NCBI GenBank assembly: GCA_938041455.1
Contig: CALITO010000020.1
Span: forward strand, 1 to 34,758
Length of the DNA stretch: 34,758 nt
DNA from: an uncultured bacterium
GTDB lineage: Bacteria; Armatimonadota; JACIXR01
Direction of reading: 5' to 3'
Part shown: one piece after another, positions 7,351-16,210 of the stretch
Numbering within the stretch: the first letter of the stretch is position 1
Layout of the letters: each line of letters starts with the position of its first letter
The notes under the pieces: generated by a model
The model's database searches: none
Seen by the model: the letters and a program-made list of their open reading frames with translations, nothing else
Told to the model about the DNA's origin: nothing
Translations under genes and position numbers: made by a program

Positions 7351-9789
7351 ATGTCAGACAAGTGGCAAAATACCCTATTCCTTTGTCTTTCGACACTGCT
7401 TACCAACTTAACCCTATCTCAAGGCTTTCCCCCGGTTTTCGTTTCTTATCTCCCCCACCATCTTTTCCCCACTGACGATAAGCAAATCTCCCTGCCAATC
7501 GCCCTTCACAACACTACCTCAAATACACAGAATGTTTCCTTGTCTTATTATTTCCCTAACGCTCCTTCAAAAGCAACCCAGCAATCCCTTTCCCTTCCCC
7601 CCTATTCAGTGGAAATCCCCCTCCTCCACATTGAACTACCTTCTCCTGTGCCTGAGAAGGTCCTCCTCGAGATTTCCAGTGGAGGACAAACATCCCGCTA
7701 CGAGGTCCAAATCCTCAGGGGAATAGACCTCTCCAAATTAAAGTGGAAGGCTAAACACGATAGGGAAAGGCGGGGAGATAAGGAAGGTTATCAACTACCG
7801 GCTTTAGATGATTCAGCTTGGGAAGAGAGGATAATGCCCTCGCTCTGGAACGACCTGGGCTACACTTGGTGTAGGGTGAGGTTCACCATTCCTGAGAATT
7901 GGAAAGGCTCAGACCTCTATCTCGTGATCGGGGCAATAGATGACAACGATATAACCTATTTCAACGGGGAGAAGATAGGGGAGACCAATGGATGGGACCA
8001 ACTACGAAACTACCGAATCCCCGCCCAGCTCATTAAGTGGGGAGAGGAAAACATTTTAGCGATAAGAGTGGATAATGTTAATGCTGGAGGGGGAATATAT
8101 AAACTGCCAATTATAATAAGCAAGAGCCCATTCATTCCGGCCAGCCCCTGGCGAGTTCTCGCGGGAGAGGAAAAGATTCAGGAGAAGCCGCGAGAAATCG
8201 GCAAACCGCTACCCATTCGCTCTATAAGGGTGGTTGATGGTGTTCTTCTGTATGAGGATGGCAAGGAAGTAGCCCTTTGGGGAACTAACATATATCCGAA
8301 TTCTTGGATGGAATACGATAATATCAAAAAATTGGGTTTAGACCACAAGAAAGTAACTGATGAGGATTTCCAACACTTAAAGAAAATGGGTGTGGATGTG
8401 ATAAGGATGCACATATTTGAGAAGGAAATAGCGGATGAGGGAGGCAACCTTGTGGAAAACGATCACCTGGATATCCTCGATTATGTGGTCTATAAATGTG
8501 AAAAGGAGGGCATCTATCTATTCATTACCCCCGTCGCCTGGTGGTGGAGCCCAAACAAGATCCCCTGTTTCTCTGATGTTCCTAAGGAGAATATGATGGT
8601 GGATAAAGAGGTAGTGGAGAAGACGAAGCGGTATATTAAGCAGTTGCTGACTCGCAGGAATCCTTATACAGGGAAGAGATATATAGAACATAAGTGCTTT
8701 TTCGCTATAGAGATAATGAACGAGCCCCAATATTTCACCTACGATGATATAAGGGCGAAGCAGAAGGCAGGGGCGGAATATCAATGGGGAGTTTGGGAGA
8801 AGTGGTGCGAGGAACGAGGCATAAGCCCACAAGAGGGGGATTACTTCCCCCTTTTCCGCTACGAGTATTTTGCCAACTGGTTAGGTGAATGCTACAGGGC
8901 TATAAGGGAGACGGGAGCTATGCAGGTTATCTCCGCTCCACTTTTTGGGGCGGACCGTCAAGATGACTTAATACAAGCCATTTACCTCTCTCCCTGTGAG
9001 GCGATAACCTATGGTGCTTATCCCGGCGGATGGGAAAGGATGAACGATTCCCGTGATATATTAGAGGAGGTTGACATCATTTATGGGTGGTTCAGGTTTT
9101 CTCTTTCCGATATTCGTCTCGCCCATAAGGCGAGGCTCGTATATGAATTTGATGCTCCTGCCTTGTTAAGAGGTGCCTATGTTTATCCGCTAATAGCTTG
9201 TGCGTGGCGCAGCCTGGGAACGCAAGTCGCTTGTCAATTCCAATACGATAGCGTCGCTACAGCGGAGTTTAACTCCGATTGGTGGAATCACTACTTGAAC
9301 TATCTATATACCCCTTCAAAGGCGGTCAGCTATATCATAGGAGGCGAGGTATTCCGTTCCATTCCCCGCTTCTATCCTTATCCCCATCCTTCCTCACCAA
9401 TGAGGGAGAGGGTATTTGACCGCTTCGCTGTTTCTTTTCCCTTTAATATCTCCCTTATGTGGAAGAATGGTATATGGATGAACTCCAATGAGGTGCGATG
9501 GAATCCCTTCGAAGTCTTGGGTATACCGAGGCTTATAACAGGGGTGGGGAAATCTCCTTTTGTGGAATACGAAGGGACAGGGATATACAGGATAAAGGTG
9601 GGAGACAAGTATTTGGAGATAGAGGTCAACCCCGATGCGGAGATAAACCCCGAGGCCGACCCGATGAACACCGCCCTGGGGAAGACGCTAACTAAGCTGT
9701 ATGAAAGGGAGAGGGAAATGGTCATAAGGTTGGGAGGGAAGGAGTATAGATTGAAGGTCAAGCCGGGGAACTATCGGATTAAGAAATAG
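7351..9789 (+). CDS. Secreted GH5-like glycoside hydrolase with GH2-type sugar-binding domain
   Basis: 812 aa. An N-terminal hydrophobic signal (LFLCLSTLLTNLTLSQG) is followed by an Ig-like domain (~30-125) and a galactose-binding-like domain of GH2 type (~130-260; 'WCRVRFTIPENWKG..LYLVIGAIDDNDITYFNGEKIG'). A clan GH-A barrel spans about 290-700. The acid/base Glu458 sits in 'AIEIMNEP', and Glu599 in 'RLVYEFDAP' is the likely nucleophile on strand 7. 'GVDVIRMHIFE' and 'GIYLFITPVAWWW' are typical strands 2 and 3. The N-E-P signature supports GH5/cellulase-like retaining beta-glycosidase chemistry; substrate cannot be told. AAAGGAGTGA overlaps the previous stop codon, so translation is coupled in the same operon. 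The C-terminal ~100 aa form a beta domain. Confidence 0.8.
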   Translation: MSDKWQNTLFLCLSTLLTNLTLSQGFPPVFVSYLPHHLFPTDDKQISLPIALHNTTSNTQNVSLSYYFPNAPSKATQQSLSLPPYSVEIPLLHIELPSPVPEKVLLEISSGGQTSRYEVQILRGIDLSKLKWKAKHDRERRGDKEGYQLPALDDSAWEERIMPSLWNDLGYTWCRVRFTIPENWKGSDLYLVIGAIDDNDITYFNGEKIGETNGWDQLRNYRIPAQLIKWGEENILAIRVDNVNAGGGIYKLPIIISKSPFIPASPWRVLAGEEKIQEKPREIGKPLPIRSIRVVDGVLLYEDGKEVALWGTNIYPNSWMEYDNIKKLGLDHKKVTDEDFQHLKKMGVDVIRMHIFEKEIADEGGNLVENDHLDILDYVVYKCEKEGIYLFITPVAWWWSPNKIPCFSDVPKENMMVDKEVVEKTKRYIKQLLTRRNPYTGKRYIEHKCFFAIEIMNEPQYFTYDDIRAKQKAGAEYQWGVWEKWCEERGISPQEGDYFPLFRYEYFANWLGECYRAIRETGAMQVISAPLFGADRQDDLIQAIYLSPCEAITYGAYPGGWERMNDSRDILEEVDIIYGWFRFSLSDIRLAHKARLVYEFDAPALLRGAYVYPLIACAWRSLGTQVACQFQYDSVATAEFNSDWWNHYLNYLYTPSKAVSYIIGGEVFRSIPRFYPYPHPSSPMRERVFDRFAVSFPFNISLMWKNGIWMNSNEVRWNPFEVLGIPRLITGVGKSPFVEYEGTGIYRIKVGDKYLEIEVNPDAEINPEADPMNTALGKTLTKLYEREREMVIRLGGKEYRLKVKPGNYRIKK

Positions 9790-9838
9790 AAAGGTAAGGC
9801 CCTCACATCCCGTAGGGGGTGCTTATTTCTCCCTAATC

Positions 9839-12337
9839 CTAAGGTGTCTCCCTGCTTACCAATTCCCGAACTTCTTTCTCCTTTTCCAAGAGGAGAGCTC
9901 TTGCTTCCTCCTTCGTTTGCCCTTCAGCCCATATATGGAAGTAAGGTTCGGATATATCTGGAAGGATGAGCACCCAACTTTTCGGACTTGAACTCACTAC
10001 TATCCCGTAATCTGAAGAACTCCCCTTTGATTGGCGTAGGAGCCTCATCACCTTTGCCTTCTCCTCCCATGGGCAGGGGACAGAGGTATAGTAGAGGTGG
10101 AAGGGCGGGAGCTCCCGCAGTAAATCGCTGATGCTCTCGCCAATCTGAGCAAGGCACTGAAGCATCACACCGAGGGCGAAGATGGAATCAAAAGCGGGTT
10201 GGAACTTGGGAAAAATCAACCCACCCGAGTCATTGCCACCGAGAAGGGCGGATTGGGACACCTCCAATAGATAGCGAGGTAAGGGACGAGTTCTTATCAC
10301 CCTTCCCCCATAATGAGATGCGAGTTCGTCCAGGGCGGAAGGAGCCGAGAGATAAGAAGCGATATCTCCCCGGTATCCCGTTTTATAAAGGAGTAGAGCG
10401 AAGAAGAGGAGCAATTTGTAGCCATCTATTATCTCCCCGTTAGGAGCAACGAGGGAAAGGGTCTCCCCTCCACTATGCTCAAAAAATACCCCTAAATCTG
10501 CTCCCAAAGCCATCACTACATTCCTCAGCTCCCTCAGCATCTCGTCCCTTACTTCAGGCGCTCGAGGAGCCCTTTGGGGGTCAACAAAGGGGTTCAAAGC
10601 GATGACATCCAAGCCTATCCTACCAAGAATAGCAGGGAGGACAAGGGAAGTCCTACCAAACGCGTAATCTATTACTAACTTAAAGCCCCGGGACGATATA
10701 AGTTTTTCATCAAGGTGGGAGAGAAGGGCCTCCCTATAGACCTCGATCACACGAGTGGAATATTCTATTGACCCTACCTCGTCGTCCCTCACCCTGCGGA
10801 AGTCCTCCCTAAAGAAAAAGCTTTCCAACTTGCGTTGGCTGGATGGCGGTAGTTCTATTCCCCTTTCATCAAACAGTTCTATCGTTATGAGTGACCTATG
10901 ATAGGGCACCATCCTTATGTGGGCTCCTCCCACCATATTCTGGCTCCTTATGGTAAAGCGTGTGATGGGCAATATCATAGCTTGAAGGTTCATAACATTT
11001 ATCCCTGTGGAAAGGAGCCCCGAGATGAAAGCTCTCTTGATCATTCTCGCAGTTTGGGAGGAATCCCTGCTCACTGCTACCCAACTCCCTTTGGGGAAGA
11101 GACTGCCGAAAGCTGCTCCCAGTTTAGTAGCATACTCGGGCGTTATTTCCAAGTTGCTTATGCCCGCTATACCATATCTTCGGAAAAGACTTCCATACCA
11201 TTTACCACCCCATACAAGGCTCATCGTGACAGTTGAATTCCTCTCCACCACTTTATCAGGCCAAATTTTGACAAAGGGGCGAACCGCTACATCGTTTTCT
11301 AATGTGCAGCGGTCACCAACGATAGCTCCCTCCTCTATTTTTACCCTTTCCCCTATTATGCTTTTCTCTCCCACTATACAGCCGAAAAGGTTAGCACCCC
11401 TGCCTACGAAAACTTTATTCCAAACAATGCTCCTCTCTATCTTGGCTCCTTCCTGAAGGATGTTCTCCGCCCCAATTACAGTTGGCCCGGTTATTCTCAC
11501 CCTTCCTTCTATCCTGGTATTCCAGCCAATATAAACGGGTGGAATTAGCTCCGCTTCCCCCAAATCGACATTTTCTCCCACCACTATACCCTCGGTGATC
11601 TCTTTCCCTTCCATTCGGAGATTTACCTTTCCATATAGAACGGCGAAATTTGCCTCCATATAAGAGGTGTGGCTGCCTATATCGCACCAGTACCCTTCAC
11701 TTATGAAACCGTAAAGGGGTTTTTTCTCTCTAAGCAGTTGGGGGAAGAGGTCAAGGGAAAAATCCACGAATCGCCGGTCCCCTATATAAGAAAGGACTTC
11801 AGGTTCTATAATATAAATTCCCGTGTTCACGGTATCGGAGAAAGCTTCGTCCCAGGAGGGTTTTTCAAGGAACCTCTTTATAGCTCCCCTCTCATCCACT
11901 ATGACCACTCCATATTCTAGGGGATTAGAAACTCGTGATAACACAATTGTAACCAGGGCACCTCTATCTTTGTGAAAAGCGATTGCCTTGCTGAGGTCTA
12001 TATCGGTCAAGGCATCACCACTTAAGATGAGCAAAGTATCGTTCAGATTGAATGTTTCCGCTGCTTTTTTCACGCTTCCCGCTGTGCCCAAAGGGACATC
12101 CTCTACTGAATACTTTAGGGAGAAGCCAAATTCCTCACCGTTTCCGAAATAACCCTCGATCTCGTCAGCGAGGTAATGAACGGTTGCCACTGCTTCATTC
12201 AATCCGTGCTTCTTGAGTAATTCTATTATGTGCAACATAATGGGCTTTCCCCCTACCGGGACCAAGGGCTTAGGGCGATGAATTGTGAGGGGTCTTAGCC
12301 TGGTTCCCTCGCCACCTGCCATAATTATGGCTTTCAT
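9839..12337 (-). CDS. Sugar-1-phosphate nucleotidyltransferase fused to a degenerate phosphomannomutase-like domain
   Basis: 832 aa. Residues 1-235 are an NTP-transferase domain: 'MAGGEGTRLRPLT' for nucleotide binding, 'RPKPLVPVGGKP', and 'LSGDALTDIDL' for metal. Residues 250-370 are a left-handed beta-helix of hexapeptide repeats. Residues 380-830 have phosphohexomutase topology but lack its active site. Where the phosphoserine loop T-A-S-H-N-P should be there is 'GGAHIRMVPYHRS' (470-482). The metal loop D-G-D-G-D-R is 'FFEHSGGETLSLV' (618-630), and the sugar loop G-E-x-S-G-H reads 'GGNDSGG'. Such proteins are usually annotated mannose-1-phosphate guanylyltransferase; GTP/ATP and sugar specificity are unproven. 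The ATG overlaps the upstream stop codon as ATGA, with GGAGGTGA before it. Confidence 0.85.
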   Translation of the reverse strand: MKAIIMAGGEGTRLRPLTIHRPKPLVPVGGKPIMLHIIELLKKHGLNEAVATVHYLADEIEGYFGNGEEFGFSLKYSVEDVPLGTAGSVKKAAETFNLNDTLLILSGDALTDIDLSKAIAFHKDRGALVTIVLSRVSNPLEYGVVIVDERGAIKRFLEKPSWDEAFSDTVNTGIYIIEPEVLSYIGDRRFVDFSLDLFPQLLREKKPLYGFISEGYWCDIGSHTSYMEANFAVLYGKVNLRMEGKEITEGIVVGENVDLGEAELIPPVYIGWNTRIEGRVRITGPTVIGAENILQEGAKIERSIVWNKVFVGRGANLFGCIVGEKSIIGERVKIEEGAIVGDRCTLENDVAVRPFVKIWPDKVVERNSTVTMSLVWGGKWYGSLFRRYGIAGISNLEITPEYATKLGAAFGSLFPKGSWVAVSRDSSQTARMIKRAFISGLLSTGINVMNLQAMILPITRFTIRSQNMVGGAHIRMVPYHRSLITIELFDERGIELPPSSQRKLESFFFREDFRRVRDDEVGSIEYSTRVIEVYREALLSHLDEKLISSRGFKLVIDYAFGRTSLVLPAILGRIGLDVIALNPFVDPQRAPRAPEVRDEMLRELRNVVMALGADLGVFFEHSGGETLSLVAPNGEIIDGYKLLLFFALLLYKTGYRGDIASYLSAPSALDELASHYGGRVIRTRPLPRYLLEVSQSALLGGNDSGGLIFPKFQPAFDSIFALGVMLQCLAQIGESISDLLRELPPFHLYYTSVPCPWEEKAKVMRLLRQSKGSSSDYGIVVSSSPKSWVLILPDISEPYFHIWAEGQTKEEARALLLEKEKEVRELVSRETP

Positions 12338-14070
12338 AACTTATCACCTCCCCGAGTGCTTGGGGGAAAGGATAATTCGGCGAAGGAGAAAGGGTCTATG
12401 TAAGGGAAGGGGCGGTCTCTTTGCTCACAATAGGTCAGATATTGCCAAGCAGGGGGCTCGGGTTCTTCTCCAGCTAATAGTTCCTTCAACATTTGGGAAA
12501 GGCGAAGGAAAGAATTGTAATGTTCCGCAACCCGCATCTCACCATAATCTCTCGCTGCCCAGGTGGAAATCAGGAACTGCCAATCCGAAGCTTGAAGCAG
12601 GAGAAGCTCCCTCGCCATCTGATTTAGGACTCGTCTCACTCTTTCGCCTTTTCCCATTGCCCGCCTTGCCAACTCCTTCATCTCCATTTCCGCTTGATAG
12701 ACATAACGCCATGTCCATTCTGTCCACTCGTTAAGCCATATCCAATGAAAGCCTCCCTCTCCCCACGACCCCTCCGGCAGAGAGACCATCATATCCGCTG
12801 GATATCTCTCTAAATAATCACCACAAGTTATCATCTCTATCTCCTCGTCCTCTGCTATCCGCTCTATTACCCTCCTCAAAAATTTCGGTCCCTCAAACCA
12901 CCAGTGTCCAAAAAGCTCCGTATCGTAGGGCGCAACGATTATCCCTTTCTCTCCGGTTTCCCTTTTAAAATTTCCAAGGACTTTCTTTAATAGAGTGAGG
13001 AAATGAAGGGAATGTTCCTCTATCCTTTCCTCTGCTTTCTCTGGGATATAAACCTCCTTTGCACCAAGGTCAGCTTTGGGGTCGGTCACCCTCCAAAAGC
13101 GCAGCCCGCTTGGGAAGTGCTTTTTGTGAAATTCAAGATAATAGCCATCACCGGGATAGCCAACTTGTCCACTCCAAACCTGCAGTCCGGTTTCGGGGTC
13201 TCGCACGAATACTCCGACGGGACGCTTCGGCTCACCCGAGGAGTTCACAAGATAAGGGCGATAGGGATGCCTATGTATCTCCTCGGGACGCTCTACTTTC
13301 TCCACCCTTTCCCAAAGCGCTTTCAAAGCCTCAAATCTCTCTAAATAGACGCCTGTTACTTTACCACCTTTCAAAAGATGGGTATCTATGATAAAGTATT
13401 GCAACCCTTCCTCGCTGAGGAACTCTTCCACCCCCTTGCGGAGATATTTGTAATCTATCAAGGGAGCTTTCCATTCATAGCGGGAGCGGTAGGCGCATTC
13501 GGGTAGCCACATTCCCCTGGGCTGACGGTGGAAGTGATGTCGGTGAGCAGAAACGCCCAGCCTCACCTGGGTCTGCACACTCTCATCAAGGAGAAGAAGG
13601 GGTAAATACCCATGGGTAGCAGCGGAAGTCATAATCTCTATCTGTCCTGCCTCTTGCAGATTCCTCAACTCTCCTATTAAATCCCCCCTTAGCTCCTCAA
13701 ATTTCTCCAATGTCCTTCCGAAGAAGTCCTCCCACATCTTCACTAACTTAGCCATTTCCTCCTCGCCCTGTTTCCTCCATTCCTTCTCCGCTTCGTGGCA
13801 CAAACTTATCTTATGCTGGAGATAACTCTTTAACTCGTCCGGAAAAGAAGGATCTGCGAGCTGTTCGCAGGTGATAGGCGTTATGCTAAAAGTAACCTTG
13901 GGAGGAATTCCCCTCTCCGCAAGTTTTCTAAAGGTATCAAGTAAAGGGATATAAGATTCAACGGTAGCCTCTGATAGCCAATCCATACCGTGAGGCCACC
14001 TGCCGTGGGCAAGGACATAAGGTATATGAGTGTGTAGAACGAGGGCAAAATAGCCTAACCGCTCCGCCAA
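12334..14070 (-). CDS. GH57 1,4-alpha-glucan branching enzyme (DUF1957 type)
   Basis: 578 aa, a normal length for bacterial GH57 branching enzymes of the Thermococcus TK1436 / Thermus type. The conserved N-terminal 'FALVLHTHIPYVLAHGRWPHGMDWL' opens the barrel. The nucleophile Glu191 sits in 'GMWLPECAYR', and the acid/base Asp383 in 'IVAPYDTELFGHWWFEGP'. A helical C-terminal DUF1957-like region follows ('WQFLISTWAARDYGEMR'), which forms the acceptor cleft. It creates alpha-1,6 branches in alpha-glucan in the cytoplasm; no signal peptide is seen. The start is TTG 14070, preceded by AGGAGGAGG. It is co-transcribed and translationally coupled with the nucleotidyltransferase, which suggests a glycogen-like or other storage/capsular polysaccharide pathway. 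Confidence 0.9.
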   Translation of the reverse strand: MAERLGYFALVLHTHIPYVLAHGRWPHGMDWLSEATVESYIPLLDTFRKLAERGIPPKVTFSITPITCEQLADPSFPDELKSYLQHKISLCHEAEKEWRKQGEEEMAKLVKMWEDFFGRTLEKFEELRGDLIGELRNLQEAGQIEIMTSAATHGYLPLLLLDESVQTQVRLGVSAHRHHFHRQPRGMWLPECAYRSRYEWKAPLIDYKYLRKGVEEFLSEEGLQYFIIDTHLLKGGKVTGVYLERFEALKALWERVEKVERPEEIHRHPYRPYLVNSSGEPKRPVGVFVRDPETGLQVWSGQVGYPGDGYYLEFHKKHFPSGLRFWRVTDPKADLGAKEVYIPEKAEERIEEHSLHFLTLLKKVLGNFKRETGEKGIIVAPYDTELFGHWWFEGPKFLRRVIERIAEDEEIEMITCGDYLERYPADMMVSLPEGSWGEGGFHWIWLNEWTEWTWRYVYQAEMEMKELARRAMGKGERVRRVLNQMARELLLLQASDWQFLISTWAARDYGEMRVAEHYNSFLRLSQMLKELLAGEEPEPPAWQYLTYCEQRDRPFPYIDPFSFAELSFPPSTRGGDKL

Positions 14071-14165
14071 AGGGAAATCGCCTCCTCCTGAATTCTTAAA
14101 AATATTTTATCTTTACCTAACCTTGTTTGGTAGCCTTAAATTCAGAATAAACCGGGTTTTTCTGC

Positions 14166-15128
14166 TTATCTCTCTATGACCTCCCATTTCCCGCACCTGT
14201 CCCCCCAGCGGGCAAGGAGCTTTCCATCGCTCTTTATCTCCACTATCTCGCATCTATTTGAGCACCCCCTGCACTCAAAGGAGGAGGATTCAAAATTCAT
14301 TTCCGCAACTTCGAATCCCCTAAAGCGAGTTTTCCTACCATCCCTCATCTGCTCTGCTGCGAGGAGAGCTGCTCCTATTGCCCCCATAACATTGTGGTAG
14401 GGGGGGACCAAAACCTCGCAGCCCAAAGCCCTTTGGAAAGCATATTTAATCCCTATATTCGCTGCTACACCACCTTGGAAGATGACAGGGGGCAGGATTT
14501 TCTTCCCTTTAGCAACATTGCTTAGGTAATTCCTCGCCAAAGCTTCGCAAAGTCCAGCGATTATGTCTTCCACCGAGAAACCCATCTGCTGTTTATGTAT
14601 CATATCGCTCTCGGCGAAGACGGTGCACCTACCTGCTATCCTCACAGGGGTTTTCGCTTTTAAGGCGAGCTCCCCGAATTGTTCTATGGGAATGCCCAGG
14701 CGTTCCGCTTGCCTGTCAAGGAAGGAACCCGTTCCCGCTGCGCAGACAGTATTCATAGCGAAATCCACTACCAAGCCATTACGCAGGATAATGATTTTCG
14801 AGTCCTGTCCCCCTATCTCAATGATTGTGTTGACACTGGGGTCGAGGCGGAGAGCAGCAACGGCGTGAGCGGTTATCTCGTTGCGAATAGCATCCGCCCC
14901 TATCATAACTCCTGCAAGATACCTCGCTGAACCCGTAGTTCCCGCTCCCCTTATTTCTATGCCTTTTGGCAAATCTTCCCTCGCCATCGCCACGCCTTGC
15001 TGAATCGCCTTAATAGGTTGTCCCTGAGTGCGAATATAAACCGGCGTGCCGAGGGGGTTGCCCTCTTCATCTATCACTACGACCTTAGTAGTTACTGAAC
15101 CTACATCAACACCTATATATCCCTTCAA
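14166..15128 (-). CDS. BadF/BcrA/HgdC-family ATPase (acyl-CoA dehydratase activase)
   Basis: 320 aa ASKHA-fold ATPase. 'GVDVGSVTTKVVVID' (residues 6-20) is the phosphate-1 loop and 'EIGGQDSKI' the adenosine/phosphate-2 region. The bridging [4Fe-4S] cysteines match HgdC: Cys129 in 'NTVCAAGTGSFLD' and Cys168 in 'AGRCTVFAESDMIHK'. A C-terminal tail carries Cys286, Cys289, Cys293 and Cys312 (CxxCxxxC...C), as in the long activases associated with DUF2229 proteins. In the known systems this homodimer injects one electron per ATP into a dehydratase-type partner. Its start codon overlaps the stop of the next upstream gene by 4 nt (ATGA-type), so the three genes form one unit and the partners are probably those two proteins. 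Confidence 0.88.
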   Translation of the reverse strand: MKGYIGVDVGSVTTKVVVIDEEGNPLGTPVYIRTQGQPIKAIQQGVAMAREDLPKGIEIRGAGTTGSARYLAGVMIGADAIRNEITAHAVAALRLDPSVNTIIEIGGQDSKIIILRNGLVVDFAMNTVCAAGTGSFLDRQAERLGIPIEQFGELALKAKTPVRIAGRCTVFAESDMIHKQQMGFSVEDIIAGLCEALARNYLSNVAKGKKILPPVIFQGGVAANIGIKYAFQRALGCEVLVPPYHNVMGAIGAALLAAEQMRDGRKTRFRGFEVAEMNFESSSFECRGCSNRCEIVEIKSDGKLLARWGDRCGKWEVIER

Positions 15129-16210
15129 TGAACTTCCACCACCCGTCTCCTCTGGAGGAGGTCAACGAAAGCCTCCAGTCTTGTCAATACACCCGCCTTC
15201 CCCGTGTGCTCATCAAACACCAAGGTTAATACGGGGAAGGAAAGGTCTTTGCTCACCCGAGGAAGGATGCTCTGGGCGATTATCTCGGGCATACAGGTGA
15301 AGGGCATAAGGTGGACCATCCCGTGGAACTTTCTTTTGGCGTAAATCACCGCCGAGGCTACGGATAGTTGACCATCACCGCCCACGAAGTGTCCAAGATA
15401 GGGTTTTGACATCTTCTCCAACAGATGATGTTTCCTTATGCCTTGTATAGAGGGTATAAGATGCTCCTTAACCCAGTCGGTTATATAAAGGGCTCTCTCA
15501 ACCTCTACATCCATCTTGCCCAGCTCGTTCTCCACATCCATATTGACGAAGGGCTCAAGGACAACGAATATCTCCCCCGTTATAGCTACCCTTAGGGGAT
15601 CTATCTTCTTTCTCTGGACAGATAACAGTTCCTCAAGCGCTTCCTTCCTTATCCTCCTAATCTCTCTATAGGAGGAGGCGTCGTCAAGCTTATGTAGAGT
15701 TTTCTCAAGGATGTGGGTTGTCTCTCCCTTGTTTACTTCTCTTGCCTTTATTTTATGTCCTATTTTTTCGAGGTAGTCCATAATCTCCAACTTGCGTATC
15801 CCAAAGAGGAGGGCGGAGAATATCTTGTAGAGCGGTTTCCCATTTCCCACCCGTCTGAGGTCGTTTAGGAACTCTCTCCACCTCCCTTGAGGGGGGTCAA
15901 AGATGATGAACCTCACATTATATCCCAAATCCTCCAATATTCTCTTTTGGACCGCTCCATAGTAGCCGAACCTGCAAGGGCCCACCCCTCCCGCCATAAT
16001 TATCGTATCCGCTCCTGCCTCCAGAGCTTCCAGGAAACAACCAAGATTTATCTTAAGGGGGAGACAGGCGAACTCGGGAGAACGCTGAGAACCGAGGGTG
16101 AGGGTGCGTTTCGATGGTTTAGGGGGAACGATTACCTCATGCCCCAGTTCCTGAAGGGCTGTTTTCAACCCAAGCCAAAGATTTCCCATATGGGGGAAGG
16201 TTACCCTCAT
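15125..16210 (-). CDS. 2-hydroxyacyl-CoA dehydratase D-component-like protein
   Basis: 361 aa, of the 'acyl-CoA dehydratase activase-related' / HGD-D group. Candidate Fe-S ligands are Cys49 in 'EFACLPLKINLG', Cys58, Cys79 in 'GGVGPCRFGYYG' and Cys306 in 'PFTCMPEI'. The protein ends with 'FDEHTGKAGVLTRLEAFVDLL', shared almost exactly with the neighbouring gene product, so the two are paralogues and might form a heterodimer like HgdA/HgdB. Overlaps of 4 nt with both neighbours show tight coupling. No adjacent CoA-transferase, enoyl reductase or amino-acid pathway gene shows what it reduces. The reaction is therefore open: dehydratase, double-cubane type reductase, or other ATP-driven low-potential chemistry. 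Confidence 0.75.
   Translation of the reverse strand: MRVTFPHMGNLWLGLKTALQELGHEVIVPPKPSKRTLTLGSQRSPEFACLPLKINLGCFLEALEAGADTIIMAGGVGPCRFGYYGAVQKRILEDLGYNVRFIIFDPPQGRWREFLNDLRRVGNGKPLYKIFSALLFGIRKLEIMDYLEKIGHKIKAREVNKGETTHILEKTLHKLDDASSYREIRRIRKEALEELLSVQRKKIDPLRVAITGEIFVVLEPFVNMDVENELGKMDVEVERALYITDWVKEHLIPSIQGIRKHHLLEKMSKPYLGHFVGGDGQLSVASAVIYAKRKFHGMVHLMPFTCMPEIIAQSILPRVSKDLSFPVLTLVFDEHTGKAGVLTRLEAFVDLLQRRRVVEVH

Noticed and set aside
9790-9838. Possible terminator between the convergent GH5-like and nucleotidyltransferase genes
   Set aside because: Only a short imperfect CCCTC/GGGGG pairing with no clear T-run; too weak to annotate.
14142-14163. Hairpin between the activase stop and the GH57 start
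   Set aside because: The stem needs a bulged T and has a tiny loop, with no T-run after it on the minus strand; termination there is not supported.
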